Shown here: positions 56,249 through 64,000 of the stretch, piece by piece
Layout: each line of letters begins with the position of its first letter
How positions within the stretch are numbered: the first letter of the stretch is position 1
From: Candidatus Megaera polyxenophila
Lineage (GTDB): Bacteria; Pseudomonadota; Alphaproteobacteria; Rickettsiales; Rickettsiaceae
Length of the DNA: 64,000 bases
Assembly: GCA_037101405.1 (NCBI GenBank)
Contig: AP017964.1
Coordinates: forward strand, 1,465,710 to 1,529,709
Direction of reading: 5' to 3'
Program-made: the position numbers and the translations under genes
Notes under the pieces: generated by a model
The model's input: the letters and a program-made list of their open reading frames with translations, nothing else
The model's database searches: none
Told to the model about the DNA's origin: nothing

Positions 56249-57814
56249 ATGAAAAAGAAAATTTTAACTCTTCTCTATGTTTTGATCCTACATTCTAATG
56301 CTTATTCGGCATCAGAACACCAGTTACCACCTCCACTTCCATCATCAGAAGAGGTTATAAATTCCGAAAACAAGGGAAATTCTTTTTGGAATAAAACTTT
56401 AAATTTTTTTGGTTTAGGAAATAAAAAACAGGAAAATAAAAAGGTTTCAGCCCAAGAAAAACAAGCTGAAAAAACTGCTAATGATTTAGGTTATAAAAAC
56501 AATAATACTGCCGGTGTTAATTCAGAATCGCCAGCAAAAACTCTTACAGCAATTACTAAAGAGCTCCCTAACTCTCCTTCTGCTCCTAATTCCGATAATG
56601 TGCTAATTAATAATAAAAATCAATCTACAGATAAAAGTTCGCTACAAAAAGTCCCTGATATCTCTGATCTCAAACTTCCTGATGGGATTAAACTGGACGA
56701 AGAATTACCAACTAAGCCTGAGGTAGCAACCAGCAATAATAGCGCTCCTAATATCCGACCTCTTAGCGGAGAAGGAATTAAGAAAGAAACTAAAACTGAT
56801 ACCTCTGACCTCCAACTTCCTGATGGGATTAAACCGGATGACGAGTTACCGACTAAGCCTGAGGCGATAGCTAACAAAACATCTCCCCTTAACGCTTCGG
56901 AAGCATCTGATACAACATCTAAAAATACACCAGTACAAAATATAACTTTAAGTGTACCCACAACTGATGACAAATCTGCAAATAATAATAAAGCTTTAAC
57001 AGTAAACACCCCTCCTATTCCTGATACTCCAGCAAAAAATGCTAATAGTAAAAATAATCCCCCTTTACCTGCTACAGGAAACTTGTTAGAACCAAAAACT
57101 GACAAGCTACCAGAAAATGTAAAGTTAACGCAGGATTCAGTAGCTCAATCTAGCCAAAACTCTGAAGCTTTAAATGTTAAAACCTATCGTCAACATCTAC
57201 AGGATCGGTTAAACAAAACTCAGAAACTTCCAGAAATTTCAAAAGAAGATCTAAATCCTGTTCCTGCAACAGAAGAGGCTAATCCAGATCAAACAAAGTT
57301 TGTTAATGACGAAGCTCAAGTACTTATATTACCGAATGATGAGGTTGTGCTAGGAGAAGTAACTAGAGAAAGCCAATTAGATTTAATGGACTTAAATTCT
57401 TATCTTAAAATCTTTTGGAGTAATTATAATAGTATAAAAAATGAACCGGCACGTCAGGCAATAAATAATTTCATTGAAAATTATGATGCTAATTTTAATA
57501 AACCAGGTGCATCTGTTAAAAGCGAAAATATGGATGCTCTAACAGAAGCTTTTAAAGCAATAGATAAGAATAATATTTATGATTTAATTAATTTATTGGA
57601 TGGTTATCCTATAATTCAACTTGTTGACTGCGACGGTAATACCTTACTCCACAAAGCAGTTTATAAAAATAACTACTCTGCAGTAAAATTTTTAATCATG
57701 AAAGGAATCGATCTATCAATTAAAAATAACCAAGGGGTAACAGCCCTTGAAATAGCAGTTTTACAAAATAGGCCTGAGATAGAAACCCTTTTAAGATCTG
57801 CTGGAGCTAAATAA
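56249..57814 (+). CDS. Exported ankyrin protein, RARP-1-like
   Basis: The 521 residues have a signal peptide (MKKKILTLLYVLILHSNAYS, cleavage expected after Ala-Tyr-Ser-Ala), a long low-complexity middle rich in Pro, Asn, Lys and Thr (about 25-330), and at the C-terminus two to three ankyrin repeats (DGNTLLHKAVYKNNYSAVKF and NQGVTALEIAVLQNRPEIE). The middle has two copies of a 47-residue unit around LPDGIK and ELPTKPE. Layout and the position after tolC match RARP-1 of Rickettsia, reported as a TolC-dependent secreted protein in R. typhi and later as a periplasmic protein in R. parkeri. Orthology is inferred from layout and context, not shown by alignment. Confidence 0.8.
   Translation: MKKKILTLLYVLILHSNAYSASEHQLPPPLPSSEEVINSENKGNSFWNKTLNFFGLGNKKQENKKVSAQEKQAEKTANDLGYKNNNTAGVNSESPAKTLTAITKELPNSPSAPNSDNVLINNKNQSTDKSSLQKVPDISDLKLPDGIKLDEELPTKPEVATSNNSAPNIRPLSGEGIKKETKTDTSDLQLPDGIKPDDELPTKPEAIANKTSPLNASEASDTTSKNTPVQNITLSVPTTDDKSANNNKALTVNTPPIPDTPAKNANSKNNPPLPATGNLLEPKTDKLPENVKLTQDSVAQSSQNSEALNVKTYRQHLQDRLNKTQKLPEISKEDLNPVPATEEANPDQTKFVNDEAQVLILPNDEVVLGEVTRESQLDLMDLNSYLKIFWSNYNSIKNEPARQAINNFIENYDANFNKPGASVKSENMDALTEAFKAIDKNNIYDLINLLDGYPIIQLVDCDGNTLLHKAVYKNNYSAVKFLIMKGIDLSIKNNQGVTALEIAVLQNRPEIETLLRSAGAK
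56662..56864 (+). repeat. Imperfect 62-base direct repeat, period 141
   Basis: Copies at 56662-56723 and 56803-56864 differ at about ten bases. Both encode a segment with LPDGIK then ELPTKPE. They mark an internal duplication in the middle region of the ankyrin protein, with the second copy partly diverged in the spacer. Confidence 0.75.
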
Positions 57815-57944
57815 ATTAGCTGCTATGTTTTAAAAAACCATTACTTTTATAAAAACTCATCAAACTTGCTAAATTTTTATTTACCCCTTAATTGAATATT
57901 AAATAAACTTAAAAAACTTAAGCTACTTAATTTATGGTGATAAT

Positions 57945-58148
57945 ATGAAAAGGAAGGATTCTGAATTAGATACTTTTGGGGAAGGGACGAAATGGAATTT
58001 TTGGAAGCAGAAAGGTAAAGCGGGGGTACACTCAGCTGGTGAATATGGAGGATTTTACACTAGATCAGAAAATGGGACGGTAGTAGAAAGAGCTTTAATC
58101 AAATGTGAAGATACTGATATAAGTGAACTGGCGCTCCTAAAATTCTAG
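57945..58148 (+). CDS. Orphan 67-residue ORF, possibly a gene fragment
   Basis: I do not recognise this with certainty. It starts MKRKDSELDTFGEGTKWNFW and continues with GEYGGFYTRSENG, then a hydrophobic strand ending ALIKCED and a helix SELALLKF. The pattern (glycine-containing hairpin, strand with Lys, then an acidic helix) recalls the N-lobe of kinase-like folds, of which the rest would be missing. The stop codon directly abuts the lipA stop on the opposite strand, so no further coding is possible downstream. No strong ribosome site is seen. It may be a truncated remnant or a true short protein. Confidence 0.5.
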   Translation: MKRKDSELDTFGEGTKWNFWKQKGKAGVHSAGEYGGFYTRSENGTVVERALIKCEDTDISELALLKF

Positions 58149-59033
58149 TCAAGCCTTAGTAACAACGCTACGGGCTTGTTTCATTATTTTAAAATCATCA
58201 CCAGCATGGTAGGAAGACCTCGTAAGAGGCGAAGCTGATACCATTAAAAATCCTTTTGTTCGTGCTAATCTTTCAAAATACTTAAATTCTTCCGGCGTGA
58301 CATATCTAGCAATTTCGGCATGTTTTTTTGTTGGCTGTAAATATTGACCGATAGTTATAAAATCTACGTCTGCTGCACGCAAGTCATCCATAACTTGGGT
58401 TATTTCTGCATTACTTTCCCCAAGGCCAACCATGATGCCAGATTTTGTAAATACTTCTGGATCTAGCTTTTTTACCTTATATAGTAAGTTTAAAGAATGA
58501 AAATATCTAGCCCCTGGTCTAATCCTTTTATATAAAGAAGGAACAGTCTCAATATTATGATTAAATACATCAGGCTTAGCCTCCACTACTATCTCTATAG
58601 CATCTTCTTTTTTTAAGAAATCAGGTGTTAAAATCTCAATAGTAGTATTTGGCGATGATTTTCGTAGCTGTTTTATACAATTAGCAAAATGAGTAGCCCC
58701 ACCATCAGGGAGATCATCTCTATCAACAGAAGTGATTACCACATGCTCAAGCCCTAGCTTTCCTACAGCTTCGGCTAATCTTTCTGGTTCATGGGGGTCA
58801 AGTAAATCAGGACGGCCAGTAGCTACATTACAAAATGCGCAAGCTCTCGTGCAAACAGATCCTAATATCATAACGGTGGCATGTTTTTTTTGCCAGCATT
58901 CCCCAATATTAGGACAAGCAGCTTCCTGACACACCGTGTTTAATTTAAGTTCACTAATTAAGGATTTAGTATTTTCATATTCCTTTGAATTTGGAGCTTT
59001 AACTTTAATCCAATCTGGCCTTTTTAATTCCAT
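58149..59033 (-). CDS. lipA: Lipoyl synthase
   Basis: A radical-SAM enzyme that inserts two sulfurs into octanoyl groups on lipoyl domains of PDH and OGDH. The 294 residues have both iron-sulfur clusters: the auxiliary cluster [13 protein letters not shown] and the radical-[13 protein letters not shown] (C-x3-C-x2-C), then [13 protein letters not shown] and the C-terminal SSYHAGD with the Arg-Ser-Ser-Tyr ligand. Length is normal. recF precedes it by 18 bases. Confidence 0.97.
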   Translation of the reverse strand: MELKRPDWIKVKAPNSKEYENTKSLISELKLNTVCQEAACPNIGECWQKKHATVMILGSVCTRACAFCNVATGRPDLLDPHEPERLAEAVGKLGLEHVVITSVDRDDLPDGGATHFANCIKQLRKSSPNTTIEILTPDFLKKEDAIEIVVEAKPDVFNHNIETVPSLYKRIRPGARYFHSLNLLYKVKKLDPEVFTKSGIMVGLGESNAEITQVMDDLRAADVDFITIGQYLQPTKKHAEIARYVTPEEFKYFERLARTKGFLMVSASPLTRSSYHAGDDFKIMKQARSVVTKA

Positions 59034-59051
59034 GTTTTGTGTGGGTTTTTG

Positions 59052-60131
59052 TTAAATATAAATCATCTGACCGATCGCAGCAAGCCTCTCGAGACCAACC
59101 ATATCCGTTGCCGTTATAAATGTTTGTAGTTTACTATTTATTATATATTGAGCAAGACAATCTTTTCGTTTATCGTCAAGATGGACAAACAGCTCATCCA
59201 GTAGTAAGATAGGGGTTGTTTTTGCTATTGCTTTATTTGCTTCAATCTGGCCTAGTAATATTGAGATTAATAAAGCTTTTTGTTCACCAGTAGAACAAAA
59301 TTTTGCAAGTTGGCATTTCTCTTTATGTTTTACAATAAGTTCCTGTTTATTTATTCCTAAATTTGTTCTTTTGGTAATTCTATCTTTTTGTCGATTTTTG
59401 TAGAGATATGTTGAATATGTTTCTAGAAACTCTTCATCTTCTATTTCTTTACCGAATAAATGGTTAACTTCAAGCTGAGCTTTAGGGAAAGGTGCGTCAA
59501 CTATATCTATATATCCCTGCACAAAGTTTATTACATTTGAACGTAACTTAATGATTTTCAATGTTATATCAGCGGTTTTTGTTTCTAGAATTTTTAACCA
59601 TGAATCATTAAGATTCGAATTATTTTGCATAAGAAGTTTTAAGCGTTCACGAGCTAGATGCTCATATTTATTTATATTACTAGCATGTTCCTGGTAAAAA
59701 TTATAAACTATTCTGTCAAGAAACCTCCTCCGCTCAGAAGGCGAACTCAAAAATATTCCATCCATCTGAGGGGTAAGCCAAATAATATTGGCAAGGGTAG
59801 TAAGTTCCGTATTACGGATCTTTGATCCGTTATATTCTATTGTCCTTAAATTGTTGCTAAGTGCATAAGCAGATGCCACTAATGCTTTACCAATCTTACT
59901 TTTTAAATATATGCGAGTAGACCAATTCCCACTGTAATTATAAGCCATCTCGTCATATTTTGCTCCTTTTAATCCCCTTCCTGGAGAAAGTAATGAAATT
60001 GATTCCAGAATATTCGTTTTACCGCCACCATTTTCCCCAAGGATAACAACTATATTGTTATTAAAAGCTAGCTTTAATTCCTTGAAATTACGATAATTAT
60101 GGAGGTTTAACCCTTCTAAGTAAACTGTCAT
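59052..60131 (-). CDS. recF: DNA replication and repair protein RecF
   Basis: An SMC-like ATPase that directs RecOR to gaps. The 359 residues include LNLHNYRNFKELKLAFNN, Walker A GENGGGKTNILESISLL, and the C-terminal signature STGEQKALLISILLGQ and LLLDELFVHLDDKR. Its ATG shares one base with the mfd stop, so the two are coupled. Confidence 0.95.
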   Translation of the reverse strand: MTVYLEGLNLHNYRNFKELKLAFNNNIVVILGENGGGKTNILESISLLSPGRGLKGAKYDEMAYNYSGNWSTRIYLKSKIGKALVASAYALSNNLRTIEYNGSKIRNTELTTLANIIWLTPQMDGIFLSSPSERRRFLDRIVYNFYQEHASNINKYEHLARERLKLLMQNNSNLNDSWLKILETKTADITLKIIKLRSNVINFVQGYIDIVDAPFPKAQLEVNHLFGKEIEDEEFLETYSTYLYKNRQKDRITKRTNLGINKQELIVKHKEKCQLAKFCSTGEQKALLISILLGQIEANKAIAKTTPILLLDELFVHLDDKRKDCLAQYIINSKLQTFITATDMVGLERLAAIGQMIYI

Positions 60132-63100
60132 TATTGATGAAACTGTTTAAGAAATTCTTTTGCCTCTTCTAAAATATCAGCCGAATTTTTTAGGTTTTTA
60201 ATAAAAACCAATTTATTATCAGGTTTAATTTTAGCATGTCTGGGGAATTTTTGGACAAAAGGCATTACTATATCTGCGACATCAAAGTTTTTATTAAATT
60301 TAACTACAAAACCGCCAGATCCACAATCCAGACTTTCTATTTTAAGAGAATAGCATATATTTTTTATTTCAACTATCTTAAGTAAATTATTAAATTCCTC
60401 AGGTAAGAGGCCGAATCTGTCTATCATTTCATCTCTAAATGCCTCAATTTCAGAAAGATTTTTAAGATTAGCCGTTCTCCTATATATAGCAAGACGGAGA
60501 GAACTGTCTCCAATATAATTAGTTGGAATATAAACAGCTATTCCCAGATTAATAGAAGGAGTAAAATCTAACTGCTTTTCACTAGAATTCTTATTTCTAA
60601 GCTCTGATATAGCTTCATTAAGCATTTCTTGATATAATTCTGAACCGACTTCCTTAATATGCCCTGACTGCTCATCACCTACCAAATTACCAAAACCACG
60701 TAAATCCATATCATGGCTAGCAATAGTAAAGCCTGCACCAAGAGAATCTATATTCTGTAAAATCTCCAGCCTCTGCCAAGAATGTTTTGTCGTAATTTTA
60801 TCATTCATTAATGTAAGGTAAGCATACCCCCTTACCTTACCACGACCAACCCTTCCCCTTAATTGATAAAGCTGGCTAAGCCCCAGCATGTCTGCTTTAT
60901 GAATTATTATGGTATTAGCAGCTGGTATATCAATTCCAGATTCTATTATCGTAGTTGAAAGTAATATATCAAATTTATCATCACAAAATTCATTCATGAT
61001 ATTATCGATATCCTTAGGTAACATCTGCCCATGAGCTATTTTAAACTTAAGCTCAGGGACGTATTCCATAAGTTTCTTGGTAACCCAGTCAATATCCTTT
61101 ATTCTTGGTACAACATAAAAGCTTTTTCCCCCTCTAAAACGTTCACGCATTAGAGCATCCCTAATTACTATTCCATCAAATGGCATAACGGCCGTTCTTA
61201 CTGGTAGCCGGTCTATTGGCGGGGTGGCAATAAGACTTAAATCTTTAAGGCCTGACATAGACATTTGCAACGTTCTTGGAATCGGTGTTGCAGAAAGTGA
61301 TAAAACATGTACACCCGATTTTAAAGATTTAAGACGTTCTTTTTGAGTTACCCCAAAATGCTGTTCCTCATCAATAATTAAAAGCTTTAAGTTCTTGAAT
61401 TTTATATCTTTTGATAAAAGAGCATGAGTGCCGATTATAATATTAATTTTACCGGCCTCTATATCCTTTTTTATTGCTTTGGCTTGCGTACTACTAATTA
61501 ATCGGGATAATTGGCTAATACGAATATCAAAACCGCTAAAACGTTCAATAAAGCTCATATGGTGCTGGCGGCATAAAATAGTAGTAGGCGATATTATTGC
61601 TACTTGTGGATTATCATCCTGATAGTCAAAAGCCGTCATAAAAGCAGCCCTCATAGCTACTTCGGTTTTTCCAAAGCCAACATCTCCACAAATCAATCTA
61701 TCCATTAACTTGCCACTTTTTAAGTCTACTTCAATATCATTAATGGCAGAAAGTTGGTCTTCTGTTTCGCTGTAAATAAAACGATTACAAAAGTTTAAAT
61801 ATAATTCAGAATCAAAGTTAACTGGGATTGTTCGGTGTAATTCCCTTTCGGCGGTAGTCTTAATCAGGCTAGCGGCTATATCTTTTATTCGATTTTTAAG
61901 GCGAGCTTTCCGTTTTTGCCAATTTACTCCGCCAAGCTTATCAAGTTCTGCTTCTTCATTACCATATTTTGTTATTAAATCGATATTTTCAACAGGTAAA
62001 TACAGAACATCGTTATTAAAATAAATAATTTTCAGACAATCGTGAGGAATCTCACTAACTAATATAGTTTCTACTTTTTCAAATCTCCCGATTCCATGTT
62101 CTTTATGGACTACAAGTTCCCCTTCGCCTATATTATCAAGTTCAATTAGTATGTTCTTGAGTTTCCTGCGACTTGGTTTATGACTTTGAGAAGTAAACTT
62201 TTCTCCCAAAATGTCTTGCTCTGAAATAAATAAGTAACTTTTGTTAAAAAATCCGTGAGAGAGAGGAGTAATCGCTATATTTATCAGGTGCTTTTTTGCG
62301 TCCTGAAGAAATGATATTTCACAAGTAGTATACCCCTGACCTTCAACAATAATTTTAATCCTTTGCTGCACACTTTTCGAACTACAGCATATTATGATGA
62401 TCCTGTTTTTATAATCGTTGATTAAAGTCGGTAAAATTGATGATTCAACACTATGACGACTAAGAGGTTGTGGCCACTCAATACCTCTTAATGTCTTAGG
62501 AATATCCATACCATTTAGCAACTTACTAGCACCAACGTCTACTTCACCTTCCTTTTCTGGGCTATTCTCAATAAAGAAGTTATTGCCTTGGTTTAAAAAT
62601 TCTTTAATAAAAACACTGGAAAAAATAAGCTGATCGGTAGAAAGAGCAAAATAAAATGATTCAGGATTAGCTTTATTAGAAAGAACTCTTCCCTGATAAA
62701 AATCATCATAGGATTTTTCTAGTTCAAGAATCGATTGTATAGATAAATTATCATAGATTACTACATGATCACCTAGATAATCCCTGAAATTAGCCATTTC
62801 ATCATAAAACAATGGTAACAAATGTTCATAACCTTGAAACTTCTTCCCTGACATTATCGATTCATACATATTATGCCTAACATGATTTACACCGAAATTC
62901 TTGAGGAAATTATTTCTAAAAACTTCTATATTATTAAGGTTTAAAATTGCTTCACTCGCAGAAGATAGCTCTAGCTTATCAACTGATTTTGTCGAAATTT
63001 GGCTATTTACGTCAAATTCTTTAATTGATTCTACAATCTCCCAACCAAAATTAATTCTGTAACCTTTATTATTAGAATGGATTATATCAATTATCTCACC

Positions 63101-63562
63101 CTTAACGGCGAATTCTCCGCTTTCCACAGCGATTGGCATCCGGATAAATCCATTATTAACTAAAAAAAATGCCAGTTCTTCTATAAGTAATTTATCTCCT
63201 TTAGTAATAGTAACTGCCGAGTTTTTAAAGACTGCCGGCAGAGGTACTTTAATAATTAAGTTTTGAGCATTAGTAACGATAATTTTTGGTGATTTGTTTA
63301 AACTTAAAATAGTTAAGACATTTGCTCGTGCTGCAATGATTTCTTGATTTGGAGAGATACGATCATACGGCAATGTATCTAGGGAAGGGAAATACACGAC
63401 ATTGTTATTACCATCTTTATCTGCTAGGAATTTAAGATGTTTATAAGCTTTTATCGTTGCTTCTTCATCAGAAAATGTTAGTAAAATATTTTTATGAATG
63501 TTGTTAAAATACTCATAGGCAAACAAACATTTAGCAACAAAGGGAATGTAGATTTTTTGCAT
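60131..63562 (-). CDS. mfd: Transcription-repair coupling factor
   Basis: Mfd removes stalled RNA polymerase and recruits UvrA. The 1143 residues contain an N-terminal UvrB-like module (about 1-350), an RNA polymerase-interaction domain (GELVVHKEHGIGRFEKVETI), and the RecG-like translocase with Walker A GDVGFGKTEVAMRAAF, DEEQHFGVTQKERL, SATPIPRTLQMSM, TIIESGIDIPAANT and the QLRGRVGRGKVRGYAY motif VI, then the TRCF C-terminal domain. Length is normal. sdhE lies 4 bases upstream. Confidence 0.97.
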   Translation of the reverse strand: MQKIYIPFVAKCLFAYEYFNNIHKNILLTFSDEEATIKAYKHLKFLADKDGNNNVVYFPSLDTLPYDRISPNQEIIAARANVLTILSLNKSPKIIVTNAQNLIIKVPLPAVFKNSAVTITKGDKLLIEELAFFLVNNGFIRMPIAVESGEFAVKGEIIDIIHSNNKGYRINFGWEIVESIKEFDVNSQISTKSVDKLELSSASEAILNLNNIEVFRNNFLKNFGVNHVRHNMYESIMSGKKFQGYEHLLPLFYDEMANFRDYLGDHVVIYDNLSIQSILELEKSYDDFYQGRVLSNKANPESFYFALSTDQLIFSSVFIKEFLNQGNNFFIENSPEKEGEVDVGASKLLNGMDIPKTLRGIEWPQPLSRHSVESSILPTLINDYKNRIIIICCSSKSVQQRIKIIVEGQGYTTCEISFLQDAKKHLINIAITPLSHGFFNKSYLFISEQDILGEKFTSQSHKPSRRKLKNILIELDNIGEGELVVHKEHGIGRFEKVETILVSEIPHDCLKIIYFNNDVLYLPVENIDLITKYGNEEAELDKLGGVNWQKRKARLKNRIKDIAASLIKTTAERELHRTIPVNFDSELYLNFCNRFIYSETEDQLSAINDIEVDLKSGKLMDRLICGDVGFGKTEVAMRAAFMTAFDYQDDNPQVAIISPTTILCRQHHMSFIERFSGFDIRISQLSRLISSTQAKAIKKDIEAGKINIIIGTHALLSKDIKFKNLKLLIIDEEQHFGVTQKERLKSLKSGVHVLSLSATPIPRTLQMSMSGLKDLSLIATPPIDRLPVRTAVMPFDGIVIRDALMRERFRGGKSFYVVPRIKDIDWVTKKLMEYVPELKFKIAHGQMLPKDIDNIMNEFCDDKFDILLSTTIIESGIDIPAANTIIIHKADMLGLSQLYQLRGRVGRGKVRGYAYLTLMNDKITTKHSWQRLEILQNIDSLGAGFTIASHDMDLRGFGNLVGDEQSGHIKEVGSELYQEMLNEAISELRNKNSSEKQLDFTPSINLGIAVYIPTNYIGDSSLRLAIYRRTANLKNLSEIEAFRDEMIDRFGLLPEEFNNLLKIVEIKNICYSLKIESLDCGSGGFVVKFNKNFDVADIVMPFVQKFPRHAKIKPDNKLVFIKNLKNSADILEEAKEFLKQFHQ

Positions 63563-63566
63563 CTCT

Positions 63567-63827
63567 CTAGGGAGTAAAATTTAATAACTTGGTAATAACT
63601 GAATTAGATTTTTCTATTGGTAGAGGTTTTTTCTTGATGTACCAGTCATAAATATCAACATCTGGAAACTCCAGTAATTCTGAAAAAAGATCTAACTCCT
63701 CATCGGTCATTTTATCTAGATTTTTCCTTGCAAACCTACCAATTATAAGGTCTGTTTCTTTACATCCCCTATTACAACTTCGATAAAGTAATTTTTTGAT
63801 TATTTGTTTTCTTTTTAGGAAAGCCAT
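63567..63827 (-). CDS. sdhE: Succinate dehydrogenase assembly factor, SdhE/Sdh5 family
   Basis: A small 86-residue protein that attaches FAD to SdhA. The five-helix fold shows KQIIKKLLYRSCNRGCKETD with the conserved Arg-Gly-x-x-Glu motif (RGCKE), followed by LDKMTDEELDLFSELLEFPD and the DIYDWY segment. Length and motif are typical. It begins the sdhE-mfd-recF-lipA run; 173 bases of AT-rich DNA without a visible gene lie between its start and the window end. Confidence 0.9.
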   Translation of the reverse strand: MAFLKRKQIIKKLLYRSCNRGCKETDLIIGRFARKNLDKMTDEELDLFSELLEFPDVDIYDWYIKKKPLPIEKSNSVITKLLNFTP

Positions 63828-64000
63828 CGATAATATCTTGCAAAAAAATTTATTGGTAATATTATTTACTTACTATGAAGAAAACATCAAGTCTATTTTA
63901 TAGATATACATAATTTATTGATATCAAGTTAAGTTTTTACTCTAATTTTGGGTTTAGATATCCCAGTTAGTTAACCATTTCTTGACCCTTATTTGACTAT

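Noticed and set aside
56620..57105. A 161-codon minus-strand ORF opposite the ankyrin gene
   Set aside because: It is the complement of the low-complexity coding region, with skewed Ser/Val/Gly composition. The plus-strand frame has a signal peptide and ankyrin repeats.

Overview
The window looks like a stretch of chromosome from an AT-rich, obligately intracellular alphaproteobacterium of the order Rickettsiales, most likely Rickettsiaceae or a close relative. The basis is the gene content and order: ubiG next to lysC, alphaproteobacterial 5-aminolevulinate synthase, propionyl-CoA carboxylase, pyruvate phosphate dikinase, an organophosphate antiporter of the GlpT type, PopZ, and a tolC / popZ-like / ankyrin cluster that resembles the RARP-1 neighbourhood of Rickettsia. 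No phage, transposase, CRISPR array or rRNA was seen. One tRNA gene (Val, GAC) is present. The species cannot be named from the sequence alone.

Layout. 1-2.9 kb: a truncated AsmA-family gene and ubiG on the minus strand. 3-8.2 kb, plus strand: lysC abutting genes for the P-type ATPase subunit KdpB and its partner KdpC, with no kdpA, then an organophosphate:phosphate antiporter. 8.2-12.3 kb, minus: midA-like methyltransferase, lgt, hemA and a YihY membrane protein. 12.3-16 kb: a 430-base AT-rich regulatory gap, a small Xre regulator, tRNA-Val, cmk and rpsA with a terminator. 16.3-25.7 kb, minus: a sodium:solute symporter, an alpha/beta hydrolase, an RND efflux pump with its adaptor, recJ and yqgE. 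25.8-34.4 kb, plus: a DsbD-type reductase, pccB, pccA and ppdK; between pccA and ppdK lies a tiny serine-rich ORF on the other strand. 34.4-40.7 kb, minus: mutS, an HU/IHF-like protein, sppA, smpB, dapA and a class IV aminotransferase.

40.7-47.9 kb is a long plus-strand envelope run: an OmpR/EnvZ-like two-component pair, uppS, cdsA, an FtsB-like protein, an RNase D-like exonuclease with a non-canonical start, kdsD, lptC, lptA and lptB. Undecaprenyl phosphate, phospholipid, Kdo synthesis and LPS export together imply a cell with lipopolysaccharide and probably peptidoglycan, in agreement with lysC/dapA (diaminopimelate) and lgt. 48-52.9 kb holds recO, a gamma-carbonic anhydrase-like protein, a phosphodiester glycosidase family protein, nfeD, yaaA, 3-hydroxybutyrate dehydrogenase and a small zinc-finger protein. 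52.9-58.1 kb is the most accessory part: an unrecognised 417-residue helical protein, tolC, a PopZ-like protein, an exported RARP-1-like ankyrin protein and a 67-residue orphan ORF. 58.1-63.8 kb, minus: lipA, recF, mfd and sdhE.

The most unusual item is the KdpBC pair. KdpB keeps the phosphorylation Asp and the KdpB-specific transmembrane Asp/Lys but has lost the TGES glutamate, and its K+ channel subunit KdpA is not encoded beside it. Other points worth following are the RARP-1-like cluster, the serine-rich micro-ORF, the orphan ORF before lipA, the ATA/ATT-start RNase D and the unknown 417-residue protein.
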